From assembly GCF_009688965.1 (NCBI RefSeq), contig NZ_AP021875.1:3348001-3412000 (forward strand): 64,000 nt of DNA. Reading direction: 5' to 3'. Under the pieces are notes generated by a model, which saw only the letters and a list, made by a program, of their open reading frames with translations, was not told the DNA's origin and ran no database searches. This DNA comes from Desulfosarcina widdelii (GTDB taxonomy: Bacteria; Desulfobacterota; Desulfobacteria; Desulfobacterales; Desulfosarcinaceae). The translations under genes and the position numbers were made by a program. Positions 9,657-18,120 of this stretch are shown one piece after another. Within the stretch, counting starts at the first letter, position 1, and every line of letters begins with the position of its first letter.

Positions 9657-10865
9657 TCACCTTCCTTCGGCATCTGTTGCCGCTGCGGGCTGTGCGTCGG
9701 CAACTTTCAGGGCCATGCCCTGCACCGGAGTGGCCAGGGCCGAGGTCACCACCTTTTCGCCGGCTTTCACGCCGCTGTCCAGGTACACCGCAGCGGTGCT
9801 TTTCCACGCCAGGGTGACCTTGCGGATGTCCAGGGCGCCGTTGTCGTAAACCCAGACCCGTTTGCCGTCTTGCATGACGGCGCGGGGCAGTTCGATCACG
9901 TTGGCAAGCTCGCGGCCGGTGATTTCCACATTGACGTAGTCGTCGATCATCAGGTGAATGGGAGACGGTTTTTCAATCGCGCCCAGCGGGTTCTTAACCG
10001 AAACGATCACCGTGGCCATGCGGCTGGATTCGCTGAGCTTGCCGGCCACCTGGACCACATAACCGGTCCAGGTTCCCGTGCCGACCTGGGATTTGATGGT
10101 TACCGGGCAGCCGCCCGGATAATGCAGATCGATCAGGGCCAGCTGGTCCAGGGAAACCACCGCCTCGATCCAGAATTCGTCCGTTCCCACCAGGGTCGCC
10201 AGGCTGTCCTGGGCGCCCGCATAGGTCCCCACATTGACATTGCGCTCGACGACCATGGCATTGAACGGCGCCCGCACCACCGTACGGTTCAAATCCAGCA
10301 TGGCCTGGCGCAGATCGGCCTCGGCGCTGGTCACGTCGGCCTGGGCCTGCGCCAACTGGGGTTTGCGCAGGGCCAGATCCGTCTCGGAAACGCCTTCGGA
10401 GGACAATGCCGACATCAGCGCCAATTCTTCCCGGGCGATGTTTTGGCTGCCCTGCTCGATGGCCAAAGCGGCCTTCGCGGTGGCCAGAGCGCTCTGGGCC
10501 TTTTGCACGGCCACCTCGTAGTCCACCGGGTCCAGGGAAAGCAGTTCGGCGCCCTTGGCGATGCTCCCTCCGGGAACATAGGCGGCGGCCACGGATAAAA
10601 CCGTGCCGGAGACCTGGGCCTTGAGGGTCACTTCACGGGCTGCAACCACGGTGCCCATGGCGGAAACCACGGCGCGGGTATCGGCCAGGCGGGCCGTTTG
10701 AACGTCGACCACGGCAACCTTGCGCTCCGGCTTGGCCTTTTGCATGACCGGGGCGGTGGCCTTGAAGTGGGCAAAGGCGGCCGCACCGGCCGCAATCAAC
10801 AGCAGGGGGATCAGTATCCTGATGACCTTGCCCCAAAAAGTGGGTTCCGGGTGATTATCCGACAT
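9657..10865 (-). CDS. RND periplasmic adaptor (membrane fusion protein)
   Basis: A 402-residue adaptor partner of the RND permease encoded 7 bases downstream. The N-terminus has a single hydrophobic anchor (VIRILIPLLLIAAGAAAFAHF) with no cleavage or lipobox signature, so it is probably membrane anchored. It is followed by a lipoyl half (REVTLKAQVSGTVLSV), a helical hairpin, the second lipoyl half (VRAPFNAMVVERNVNVGTY) and a beta-barrel C-terminus. The ATG at 10863-10865 is preceded by GGAG at 9 bases and is preferred over the ATG five codons earlier. The protein ends in a Pro/Ala-rich tail. Orientation and spacing fit an outer-membrane factor, adaptor, permease operon. Confidence 0.9.
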   Translation of the reverse strand: MSDNHPEPTFWGKVIRILIPLLLIAAGAAAFAHFKATAPVMQKAKPERKVAVVDVQTARLADTRAVVSAMGTVVAAREVTLKAQVSGTVLSVAAAYVPGGSIAKGAELLSLDPVDYEVAVQKAQSALATAKAALAIEQGSQNIAREELALMSALSSEGVSETDLALRKPQLAQAQADVTSAEADLRQAMLDLNRTVVRAPFNAMVVERNVNVGTYAGAQDSLATLVGTDEFWIEAVVSLDQLALIDLHYPGGCPVTIKSQVGTGTWTGYVVQVAGKLSESSRMATVIVSVKNPLGAIEKPSPIHLMIDDYVNVEITGRELANVIELPRAVMQDGKRVWVYDNGALDIRKVTLAWKSTAAVYLDSGVKAGEKVVTSALATPVQGMALKVADAQPAAATDAEGR

Positions 10866-10961
10866 ATCGATCTGCTCCATGGTGATTGGCCCTTAAGCTG
10901 TTATTGCATTCAGATGACGGCTCTTTTCCGTCTCTTCGTCCGTCGTCCTCTCGCTTAGTGC

Positions 10962-11115
10962 ACCTGTTCGTAAATACGGTGACGTATCGAGATTGTTGCT
11001 GCGCCCGGATCGCAAGGCGCGAGAAGCGTGAGTAGCCAAAGCCTATTTACGCGCCGAGCAACACCGCGAGCCGGGATGCAGCGGCAATTGAATGCCATCG
11101 TATTTATGAACAGGT
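10962..11115. repeat. Long imperfect palindrome between outer-membrane factor and adaptor genes
   Basis: ACCTGTTCGTAAATACG at the left end and its near reverse complement CGTATTTATGAACAGGT at the right end bound about 150 bases with further internal complementarity. The unit fills the space between two genes of one efflux operon and could fold as a long hairpin in the mRNA. It resembles the other dispersed units in size and terminal TTCGTAAA, but its inner sequence is different. Confidence 0.6.
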
Positions 11116-11119
11116 TCAC

Positions 11120-12517
11120 TCAGGCATCGCCGGCCAGATTGCGGGTCCAATCCCCGCCCAGGGTGCGATAAAGGGTTACCCGGTTTTTGATCCGGGTGGC
11201 TTTTTCATCCACCAACTGCCTCTCGAGGCTCTGCACATTGGTCCAGGCGGACAGATAGTCCAGATAGTTGGCTTGGCCGTTCAAATACTGCAGACGGGAG
11301 GCCTTCATGGACGCCAGCGACGCCCCGAGTTCTTCTTCCAGAAGGGTGATGTATTCGGCCTGCCGGGTTTCGGTGGCGAGGCTGTCCTCCACCTCCTGGA
11401 TCGCCTCGGCCACGGTCTGGGCATAGGCGGTCATGGCTTCCTCGGCCTCGGCCCGGGTTTTATCCACTTCGGCGGCCCGGTAGCCCCCATCGAAAATGGG
11501 CCCGGTGATACTGGCGGCCAGGGTGGCGACCCAGTTGCTGAAAAGCAGATCCAGGCTGTCGCTGGAAAATACCGCGTCGGCGGACAGGGTCAGGGACGGC
11601 AGCCGGTCGGCACGGGCGGCGCTGACCTGCCAGTCGTTGGATTTGAGGCGCAGGCCGGCGGCGCGCACATCAGGCCGTGCGGCCAAGATGTCAGCCGGTA
11701 CACCGGCGGCCGGCAGGGCGATCAACTCCGGCAAGGTGGATTGATCGACGGCAACATTACCACTGCCGGCAAGGCCCAGCAGAACGGCCAGGGCGTTGCG
11801 CTGCACCTGCTCTTCGAGTTGCAGCGGGGGCAGATTGGCCTTGGCCTGGGCCAGAGCCTCCTTTTGCTGGGCTACTTCCAGGGCATCTGACTGGCCGTTG
11901 GCGAAGCGCAATACCTGCAATTTCAGCATCCGCCGGTTGAGATCGATCTGTTCGTTGAGGATGTCGATCTGGCGGCGCAGGGACAGAATGTCGATCCACG
12001 TCGTCACCACCTCGGCGGCGATGGTCACGACCGCCGCATCCAGATCTTCCCTGCTGGCTTCCAGTTCCAGCGTCTCGGACTGACGCAGGGCCGCCAGCCG
12101 TCCCCAAAGATCGAGTTCGTATGCGGCAGTCAACCCGGCACTTAACGTTTCGTCGTTGCTGCGTTCGATCCCCGACCCATCGGTTTTGGTCTGCCGCCAG
12201 CTTTTTTCGGCACCGGCGTTATATTCGACGTCCGGCTTGAGGTCGGCGCCGGCCTGACGGGCCACGGCGTCGGCCTGTTTCAGACGCGCCCAGGCCGAAC
12301 GCACATCGAAATTTCCGGCAATGGCCGTATCTACCAGGAGATTGAGTTCATCGCTGCCAAAAGCCTCCCACCAGCGACCGGGACCCGGTTCCTCAACGGT
12401 ATAGAGCGAATAGCGCTCGGGCAGATCGATGGGGGCATCCGGCCGCACCTGGGGCTGAAACAGGCTGCACCCGGCAAGGATCAGAACAGTGATAAATGAA
12501 AAAGCGCTTCGGATCAT
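11120..12517 (-). CDS. RND efflux outer-membrane factor, NodT-type lipoprotein
   Basis: A 465-residue outer-membrane channel of the upstream efflux system. The lipoprotein signal ends in LILAGC with Cys at residue 17. The start at 12515-12517 has GGAG six bases upstream, while a GTG four codons earlier would leave no ribosome site. The GPGRWWEAFGSDELN segment near the N-terminus and the duplicated TolC-like helical repeats are family hallmarks. It is the first structural gene after the sigma factor, so the order is sigma, outer-membrane factor, adaptor, permease, as in cnrH-C-B-A. A second, distinct outer-membrane factor is encoded at 365-1813 for the other pump. Confidence 0.92.
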   Translation of the reverse strand: MIRSAFSFITVLILAGCSLFQPQVRPDAPIDLPERYSLYTVEEPGPGRWWEAFGSDELNLLVDTAIAGNFDVRSAWARLKQADAVARQAGADLKPDVEYNAGAEKSWRQTKTDGSGIERSNDETLSAGLTAAYELDLWGRLAALRQSETLELEASREDLDAAVVTIAAEVVTTWIDILSLRRQIDILNEQIDLNRRMLKLQVLRFANGQSDALEVAQQKEALAQAKANLPPLQLEEQVQRNALAVLLGLAGSGNVAVDQSTLPELIALPAAGVPADILAARPDVRAAGLRLKSNDWQVSAARADRLPSLTLSADAVFSSDSLDLLFSNWVATLAASITGPIFDGGYRAAEVDKTRAEAEEAMTAYAQTVAEAIQEVEDSLATETRQAEYITLLEEELGASLASMKASRLQYLNGQANYLDYLSAWTNVQSLERQLVDEKATRIKNRVTLYRTLGGDWTRNLAGDA

Positions 12518-12643
12518 AATGGACTCCACAAAGTATCCCCGCTCCGTAATGACGGGGTTCAGTCACTTATAACGGGCGTTACGATAAAACCCTGCGCTAA
12601 AAAAATTGCACAGGTCAAAATCGGAGGTTGGGAGAGAAGTGAT

Positions 12644-13195
12644 TCATTTTTCGTGGAGGACCAAAGCCCGCCGCAGCGCACGACGGGCACGCACCAGCAG
12701 GGATTCGACAGCCCCGATGGACACGTCCATGATTTCGGAAATGCGTTGGTAGGAGAGTTGTTCGGTGTGGCGCAGCAGGATGGCGGTGCGCTGATTGACG
12801 GGCAGGTCGCCAATCGCTTTTTCCAGGCGATCAGCGGCAATGGCGCCCTCGAGTAAATCCAGGGGGGTCTCTTCGGTCGGTGTTTCGGGAAGTTCTTCCA
12901 TGATTTCGGGTCTTTTTTTGCGAAAATGGTCAATGCAGATGTTTCTGGCAATTTTAAGCAGGTAGGTCCGCAAGGTTGCATCGGCGCGGTAGCGGTTCGA
13001 GGCCCGGTAAAGCCGCAGGAAGGTCTCCTGGGCCACATCCTCGGCCTCCTGGGGATCGCCCAGCATCCGGCAGGCGAATCCATATACGGCATCCCGATGG
13101 CGCCGCAGCAGTTCGGTAAACGACCCTTCGTCGCCGTCGGCAATCTTGACGATCAGATCGGCGTCGCTCCGACGGGTATGGCGATTGAAAATCAT
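12644..13195 (-). CDS. ECF-type RNA polymerase sigma factor (RpoE/CnrH-like)
   Basis: A 183-residue sigma-70 family factor of the extracytoplasmic function group, with only regions 2 and 4. Region 2 spans about residues 22-98 (FTELLRRHRDAVYGFACRML ... AEDVAQETFLRLYRA ... RTYLLKIARNICIDHFRKK). Region 4 spans about residues 130-180 (LPVNQRTAILLRHTEQLSYQ ... DVSIGAVESLLVRARRALRR). Its ATG overlaps the stop of the sensor-like gene as ATGA, so the three regulatory genes are translationally coupled. It probably directs transcription of the efflux genes that follow 127 bases downstream. The inducing signal is inferred to be sensed by the two upstream proteins. Confidence 0.93.
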   Translation of the reverse strand: MIFNRHTRRSDADLIVKIADGDEGSFTELLRRHRDAVYGFACRMLGDPQEAEDVAQETFLRLYRASNRYRADATLRTYLLKIARNICIDHFRKKRPEIMEELPETPTEETPLDLLEGAIAADRLEKAIGDLPVNQRTAILLRHTEQLSYQRISEIMDVSIGAVESLLVRARRALRRALVLHEK

Positions 13196-13656
13196 CGTTT
13201 GGCGTTGTTTTTCCTGGATTCGAGATGGGCCTGCAGCAAAGAAAAAAACCGCGCCCCTTTTTCGTTGCCCAGCAGACCGCGCAATTCGATCACGTGGGCC
13301 TCGAACACATCGGATTTGCGCTTTTCCCGGGATTGGGCGGTCTCGATCAGTAAATGGAGCTGGTTTTCGTCTATGGGGCCGTCGTTTGCCAGAAAACGGA
13401 TGATATCGCCGCGGGCCTGCTTGAGATCGCGTTCGTATCCGTCCATCGTCTCTCTGAACTGCTGCATGTTCGCCATTACGGCGTCTTCCTGCTCCGCCGG
13501 CAGGTTCAGTTCCTGGACGATATTGACCAACTCCTGCCAGGAGCGCTCCCTGAACGGTTTCGGGTGATGCAGGACCATCACGATGGCCATGACGACGAAC
13601 CCGACGTTAAGGGCGATCGAAAAAAAGACCAACAGGCGTTTTTGGGAGAGTGTCAC
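13192..13656 (-). CDS. Periplasmic metal-sensor-like protein (CnrX/Spy-type)
   Basis: A 154-residue protein with one N-terminal membrane segment (residues about 8-28) and an all-helical periplasmic part. Translation starts at GTG, overlapping the anti-sigma stop codon as GTGA. Size, topology and position between an anti-sigma and an ECF sigma gene match the periplasmic heavy-metal sensor family (CnrX, NccX, and more distantly Spy/CpxP). Candidate ligands include His-His at residues 29-30 and scattered Met, Glu and His, but the exact CnrX nickel-site spacing is not obvious. It may bind metal or sense envelope stress and hold the anti-sigma factor in check. The family call is moderate and the ligand is unknown. 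Confidence 0.7.
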   Translation of the reverse strand: MTLSQKRLLVFFSIALNVGFVVMAIVMVLHHPKPFRERSWQELVNIVQELNLPAEQEDAVMANMQQFRETMDGYERDLKQARGDIIRFLANDGPIDENQLHLLIETAQSREKRKSDVFEAHVIELRGLLGNEKGARFFSLLQAHLESRKNNAKR

Positions 13657-14060
13657 GGGTAGATTCCTTTACTGGCGTATACGCTTTGATACGGGTTGGC
13701 GACAACGGCCGTTTCGAATTGGATCACGCGGGTGCCCAGCACTGCACCACACAGCAGGCCGGCCAGGGCGGTACCACAGACCGCGCTGCGCATGGCCAGG
13801 CTCAAGCTTCGCCACCATTCGGCCATGCCAGGCTTTTCCAGGCCGGCCCGAAATGCCTGCATCGTCCGGCGGGAAAACGCCGCCGGAGCAGCCAGGGGCG
13901 GCAGGTGGTCCAAAAGGTCCATCAACTGCCGATTCCCCTGCGCCTCTAAACGGCAGGCCGGACACCTTTTTATATGATCGCTGATTCGTTTGGCCTCGGG
14001 GGCTGGCAATTCCCCGTCCAGCCAGGCATCGAGACGCCTTCTGATCTCTACGCAATCCAT
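13653..14060 (-). CDS. Zinc-finger anti-sigma factor (CnrY-position)
   Basis: A 135-residue membrane protein that should bind and silence the ECF sigma factor. The cytosolic part has a zinc-binding anti-sigma signature, Cys3 and H29-x3-C33-x2-C36 (DHIKRCPACR). A single membrane segment lies near residues 85-107, followed by a short periplasmic tail. The start at 14058-14060 is set by GGGAGGATCCA just upstream; the ATG 11 codons earlier has no such site. It is the first gene of the regulatory trio and its stop overlaps the next start (GTGA). Classic CnrY lacks this zinc motif, so the trio combines a RsrA/ChrR-like anti-sigma with a CnrX-like sensor. Confidence 0.88.
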   Translation of the reverse strand: MDCVEIRRRLDAWLDGELPAPEAKRISDHIKRCPACRLEAQGNRQLMDLLDHLPPLAAPAAFSRRTMQAFRAGLEKPGMAEWWRSLSLAMRSAVCGTALAGLLCGAVLGTRVIQFETAVVANPYQSVYASKGIYP

Positions 14061-14113
14061 TGGATCCTCCCTTTTCGATGGCGCTGCAGACACGACCGTT
14101 TATATCGTTCTTT

Positions 14114-14141
14114 ATGATAGCATAAACGTATAGACATTCAA
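14114..14141 (-). promoter_or_regulatory. Candidate sigma-70 promoter of the anti-sigma/sensor/sigma/efflux operon
   Basis: On the minus strand TTGAAT and TATCAT are spaced by 16 bases, ending about 55 bases before the anti-sigma start. A GGAAATT box overlapping the -35 region could instead serve an ECF promoter for autoregulation. No other good match lies in this intergenic region. Confidence 0.4.
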
Positions 14142-14227
14142 TTTCCTGCGCAGGTATTTTACTTTTTCTAAAAGTGCGTGCTGTGGACAACGACTGGGCG
14201 ACGTTGTATGGTATACGCAAAAATATT

Positions 14228-14394
14228 GTACCCGTTCACGGGGTTGAAATGCCCAATGTGCTGCAACTGCCTGACCAGTAAGCGTTTACAGGGTGCCGCA
14301 GATGTTAGGCGCCGGGCACGCCGACGGTTTGGTCAACCTTCAGTGCCCGGGAACAAAGCAGATGCGGTACCCTGTGAACGCTTACAAAATATTC
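14228..14394 (+). repeat. Dispersed repeat family B, copy 1
   Basis: This copy is closely similar along its length to 17896-18052 and, inverted, to 58039-58192. It opens with a CACGGGGTTGAAAT segment followed by a hairpin bounded by TAAGCGTTTACAGGGTGCCG and CGGTACCCTGTGAACGCTTA, which are near-perfect inverted repeats. An inner GGGCAC/GTGCCC stem is also present. It sits between the efflux operon promoter and uppP, ending 16 bases before the uppP start. Confidence 0.85.
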
Positions 14395-14410
14395 ACATTG
14401 GAGCCGACCG

Positions 14411-15241
14411 TTGAACACCATTGAAGCGATTGTGCTGGGCGCCATTCAGGGCCTGACCGAATTTTTGCCGGTGAGCAGTTCGGGCCACCTGGTCCTGTTT
14501 CAGAATCTTTTCGGACTCAAGGAGCCGGAACTGCTTTTCGATATCTGCCTGCACGTGGGAACCCTCGCAGCCGTCCTGATCGTCTTTTACCGGGAGATTC
14601 TGGACATTCTCACGGCCCTGGTTCAAATGCCGGGCCGCCTCCAATCCGCCGGAAGCATCGCCAATCTTTTGGCAGCGGATCGATCCATCCGCATGGCCCT
14701 GCTCATTGTGGTGGGCAGCATTCCCACCGCCGTTATCGGCCTGCTGTTCAAGGAGATCACCGACCGGCTGTTCGGCTCCCTGACAATCGTGGGTTGCATG
14801 CTCCTGGTCACCGGCACCCTGCTTTGGCTGACCCGCGCCATACGGTCCCAGGGGCGGCCCGTCGAACAAACCACCCTGAAAAATGCAATTGTTATCGGCA
14901 TCGTTCAGGGACTGGCCATTTTGCCGGGGATTTCGCGCTCGGGGTCAACCATCGCAACAGCTCTATTTTTGGGGGTAGACCGTACGGTGGCCGGCCGCTA
15001 CTCCTTTTTGCTCTCCATTCCGGCCATCGTCGGTGCCCTGGCGCTCAGCCTGGACACGCCCGAACTGCACACGACGATTCCTCTGGGAACCATCCTCGCC
15101 GGCTCCGTCGTTTCGGCAGCGGTCGGTTGGCTGGCTTTGGTGATCCTGCTGCGAGTAGTGGACCGGGGGCAACTGCACCGGTTCGCACCCTATTGCTGGA
15201 TCGTGGGGGTAATTACCCTGGTCATCGCCTGGATGGGATAA
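14411..15241 (+). CDS. uppP: Undecaprenyl-diphosphatase UppP (BacA)
   Basis: An integral membrane phosphatase of 276 residues that recycles undecaprenyl pyrophosphate to the monophosphate carrier used for peptidoglycan and other envelope polymers; it also confers bacitracin tolerance. Both family motifs are intact: QGLTEFLPVSSSGHL at residues 13-27 and PGISRSGSTI near residues 173-182, which supply the catalytic Glu, Ser and Arg. The alternating hydrophobic segments fit the BacA fold. The start is a TTG with GGAG nine bases upstream; no ATG gives the complete N-terminus. It stands alone except for a short unknown gene 20 bases downstream. Confidence 0.95.
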   Translation: MNTIEAIVLGAIQGLTEFLPVSSSGHLVLFQNLFGLKEPELLFDICLHVGTLAAVLIVFYREILDILTALVQMPGRLQSAGSIANLLAADRSIRMALLIVVGSIPTAVIGLLFKEITDRLFGSLTIVGCMLLVTGTLLWLTRAIRSQGRPVEQTTLKNAIVIGIVQGLAILPGISRSGSTIATALFLGVDRTVAGRYSFLLSIPAIVGALALSLDTPELHTTIPLGTILAGSVVSAAVGWLALVILLRVVDRGQLHRFAPYCWIVGVITLVIAWMG

Positions 15242-15261
15242 AACGGGAAAAACGGTCCGCC

Positions 15262-15864
15262 ATGGCCCGAACCTACATCAAAACCCTGGACCGACTCAAA
15301 GTTTCCAATCTCGCCGGGCGGCTCATCGCCGGCATCGACCGGGTGATCCCTCCGGACACGGCCCTGTTCCACGAGGCGGTCGTCAGAGCAGGCGCGCCAG
15401 CCGGCGGCCAGCCCCTGCGCTACCTTCCCTACAATCGGCAGATCCACAGCGACGGCGATGTGACCACGACGCTCTCCCTGGTGGTGTTGTTCAACAACCT
15501 GCGCATGGAACGCTTCTTTTTAAAAGGTTTCAGAGAAAAACTGAGCCGACTGGTTTTCAAATTCTCTTTCAACATCATGGACCGATTTATCCGATCGGTG
15601 CGTCTGGACAGAAAGCTTTTGCAGATCATGGCGGGTGCTGCCGGCGAGTTCAGTATCATGGGCATCGTCCAGCAGGACGAAATCGTCCGCAGACGGTTCA
15701 TCCGGCGCCGGACGCGCCTGATCTACCCGTTAATGCTTGTTTCCACCAGCGACGCAGCCAGCCGGGACTACATCGGTCAGTTCGAACGGCACCAGGCCAT
15801 CCGTAAAATTAAAATTCCACTGCTGCCTTTCTATCGAAAGGGACCGCAAAACGATAAAAAGTAG
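15262..15864 (+). CDS. Conserved-looking hypothetical protein downstream of uppP
   Basis: A 200-residue protein I do not recognise. The chosen ATG lies 20 bases after uppP, and the reading frame stays open far upstream through uppP, so the start is an estimate; there is no strong ribosome site. The protein is basic, especially in the C-terminal third (RRRFIRRRTR and a Lys/Arg-rich tail). It has no clear signal peptide and only short hydrophobic stretches near residues 70-80 and 155-162. Codon use matches neighbouring core genes. Co-transcription with uppP is likely from the spacing, but gives little clue to function. Confidence 0.6.
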   Translation: MARTYIKTLDRLKVSNLAGRLIAGIDRVIPPDTALFHEAVVRAGAPAGGQPLRYLPYNRQIHSDGDVTTTLSLVVLFNNLRMERFFLKGFREKLSRLVFKFSFNIMDRFIRSVRLDRKLLQIMAGAAGEFSIMGIVQQDEIVRRRFIRRRTRLIYPLMLVSTSDAASRDYIGQFERHQAIRKIKIPLLPFYRKGPQNDKK

Positions 15865-16247
15865 CTTAAAAACAAACTTTTGCATACGTACTATGTATTT
15901 TTTTTCATAACAGAATGGGTAATTCATTCGCCAATTTTTGGTCCATTCCCCTGCCCCGCTTCCGGTGCTTATGGCCGCCGGGTTGCATTGGCAGAACGTT
16001 TTCAATTTATAGGCAAACGAGCAGTCTGCACGGTCGATAGCTGTAAAATAGCGGTTTGCGGGCGTTTTTGCGCCTTCTATTGGAAACGGGGCGCGCGCTG
16101 CAAAGGCGCCCAAGGCGGCCGGCGAAGCTGCCCTTGCCAAAGAGGACATAATGGCATGACTCTTGTATCACTATGTTGCCGATTTCAGGGTTAAATACCG
16201 GGCGCTTGCGGTCTCGGTTCTATCCGCAGCGTCGCCATGCTTTCCCG
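15865..16247. other. Intergenic stretch without a supported gene
   Basis: About 380 bases between the uppP operon and the MerR-type gene. A 104-codon open frame here (15880-16194) has no ribosome site, an unnatural Cys/Arg-rich composition and no recognisable motif, so it is not called. No clear terminator was found after 15864. Confidence 0.5.
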
Positions 16248-16276
16248 TTGACAACCGGCAGGTGCTGTTCGATAAA
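16248..16276 (+). promoter_or_regulatory. Candidate sigma-70 promoter of the MerR-type regulator gene
   Basis: A perfect TTGACA is followed after 17 bases by GATAAA, 37 bases before the ATG at 16314. Confidence 0.5.
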
Positions 16277-16313
16277 CTTGAAACGAAATTGACTTGAAGC
16301 CCTAAAGTGAAAA

Positions 16314-17879
16314 ATGGACCCCATGGCCCCCAGCGTAACCCCATTGTCTTCCGAACCCGAAACACCCGATCCGAAGGATCGAAAATGGTTGAGCGGAAAC
16401 GAAGTATTGCAGGAAACCGGGATTTCCAAACGGGACCTGATCCGGTTCATTCAACTGCGGGTGCTTCCGAAATCGATGATGCGGGTATCGGCAGTCAACG
16501 GCCACGGTCGTAAGAAAAGCTACTTCTCGGCCGACATTCTGGGGCACGTATCGCTGCTCAAGCGCCTGCGGGACCAAGGGCACTCCATTGATGAAATCGC
16601 CAGGGAAATGCATGAAGCCGCTGAAGGCACGGACACACCGCAACCGCCGCCCTCCCCAAAATCACCGTCGGCTGATCAACCGGTAAAAACCACAGGGCAA
16701 GAAGGCATACCGCCGCAGATTAACCTGCTGGTCGATTCCATCGCCACGGCCGCGTTTTTCGTCACTCCCGATCTGCACATCGGCTGGATCAAGGCCGGTC
16801 AGGGGGATCGCCTTTCCGTGGCCATCGAAAACGAACTGGCCAACGACCCCACCGGAACCGTCCTGGACATCATGCTGCGTGCCTCCCTGAAGGAAATGGT
16901 TTTCAACTGGCCGCCGCTGTTTTCGTTTACCTATCGCTTCCTGCAGGCGACCGTTCCGGCCGAAACCTTCGAAAAAATGGCTCCAATGGTATCCTTAAAC
17001 CTGGAAGAAACGGATTCCGCGGAAGGTTTTATTCCCGGCGGCGGGACCAACGGCCCGATCGACAGTTGCCCCATCCGTCTGGAAGATGAGGGCGGTCAGG
17101 TCCAGTTGCTGCGCTTTTACGGAATCGCCCTTTCGGAGGGAACGCTTTTCATCCTGGACGAGGATCGCTGGCAGGAGCCTTTGCCCGTCGTGCGACTGGA
17201 GGACAGCCAGGGAAAAGCCGTTTCGAAGGACGATCTCGACTCCAGGAAGATCCCATTCAGTGTTCTTTCCGCCCGGCTTGACGATTCTAGAAGCATCGTC
17301 GACACCCTGCTGCCGGAAACCTATTTCAAGCTGATGACACGCATCTGGGACGAAAGCGACCGGGTGCTGGCATTTTACGGCGGCCAGCGGGCCAAACGCA
17401 GCGGGACCGAAGTTCAATACATCATCCCCAAACACGCCAACACGGATCCTGCTTTCGATGCCATCCGCTGTGCCTTTGCTTTAAAAGAAAAGATGCGCGA
17501 AATCGAGGAATCGCTGAAGGCGGACGGCGGCTGGTTCGCCAATATCCGGCTGAACATCGGCGTCAGCAGCGGCAGCGATCACGTCCAGCAGGAAGATCTG
17601 ACCGCCAGCATGGCCTTTTTGCTTCCCGGCGGGGCGTCGGATCAGGCCTTTCACCTTTCCGCCATTGCCCACGGCGGCGGCATCTGGATTACCAAATCGG
17701 CCTTCGGCCATCTCTCGCCGCGTCAGAGAGACCGCATCGTTTTCGGCATCTATCGCGACGACAAGCTGATCCGCAATATTTTCGCCCAGGTTGAAGATCT
17801 TCCCCATGCCCCTGATACCCCGCCTTTGGCACGGGCCATCCGCTCCCTTTCCGTGACCCGCATCATCGATTTCAAATAA
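16314..17879 (+). CDS. MerR-type HTH regulator fused to a degenerate class III cyclase-like domain
   Basis: A 521-residue cytosolic protein. Residues about 25-100 form a MerR-family winged helix (WLSGNEVLQETGISKRDLIR ... GHVSLLKRLRDQGHSIDEIA). A Pro-rich linker (residues 108-130) leads to a PAS-sized middle part (about 135-190), an undefined region, and a C-terminal part (about 335-480) resembling a nucleotide cyclase homology domain (YFKLMTRIWDESDRVLAFYG, RLNIGVSSGSDH). The metal-binding Asp pair of active cyclases is not evident, so it may be a sensory or nucleotide-binding remnant. It is transcribed alone, preceded by a good promoter. Target genes are unknown. The domain pairing is unusual and the cyclase resemblance is moderate. 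Confidence 0.7.
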   Translation: MDPMAPSVTPLSSEPETPDPKDRKWLSGNEVLQETGISKRDLIRFIQLRVLPKSMMRVSAVNGHGRKKSYFSADILGHVSLLKRLRDQGHSIDEIAREMHEAAEGTDTPQPPPSPKSPSADQPVKTTGQEGIPPQINLLVDSIATAAFFVTPDLHIGWIKAGQGDRLSVAIENELANDPTGTVLDIMLRASLKEMVFNWPPLFSFTYRFLQATVPAETFEKMAPMVSLNLEETDSAEGFIPGGGTNGPIDSCPIRLEDEGGQVQLLRFYGIALSEGTLFILDEDRWQEPLPVVRLEDSQGKAVSKDDLDSRKIPFSVLSARLDDSRSIVDTLLPETYFKLMTRIWDESDRVLAFYGGQRAKRSGTEVQYIIPKHANTDPAFDAIRCAFALKEKMREIEESLKADGGWFANIRLNIGVSSGSDHVQQEDLTASMAFLLPGGASDQAFHLSAIAHGGGIWITKSAFGHLSPRQRDRIVFGIYRDDKLIRNIFAQVEDLPHAPDTPPLARAIRSLSVTRIIDFK

Positions 17880-17895
17880 ACTTATCTCACCGCAG

Positions 17896-18052
17896 GTACC
17901 CATTTACGGGGTTGAAATGTTCCATGTGCCGCAACTGCCTGCTCAGTAAGCGTTCACAGGGTGCCGCAGATGCGAGGCACCGGGCACGCAGACGGGTTGG
18001 TCAACCTTCAGGTGCCCGAAAGCAAAGCAGATGCGGTACCCTGTGAACGCTT
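17896..18052 (+). repeat. Dispersed repeat family B, copy 2
   Basis: Closely similar to 14228-14394 over its whole length, including the hairpin arms TAAGCGTTCACAGGGTGCCG and CGGTACCCTGTGAACGCTTA. It follows the MerR-type gene by 16 bases and may act as its transcript end, though there is no T tract. Confidence 0.85.
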
Positions 18053-18120
18053 ATCACCGCAGAGCTTTTTGACTTTCCAGGCTTCCGGCGTTATAGCAGG
18101 GCACTGTTTTGCGATGAATT

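Noticed and set aside
6926-9817. A 963-codon open frame on the plus strand opposite the RND permease
   Set aside because: It is a mirror frame of a GC-rich gene; the product is His/Gly/Asp-rich with no domain, and the minus strand carries clear RND motifs throughout.
15880-16194. A 104-codon plus-strand frame after the uppP operon
   Set aside because: No ribosome site, skewed Cys/Arg-rich composition and no hydrophobic or domain pattern.
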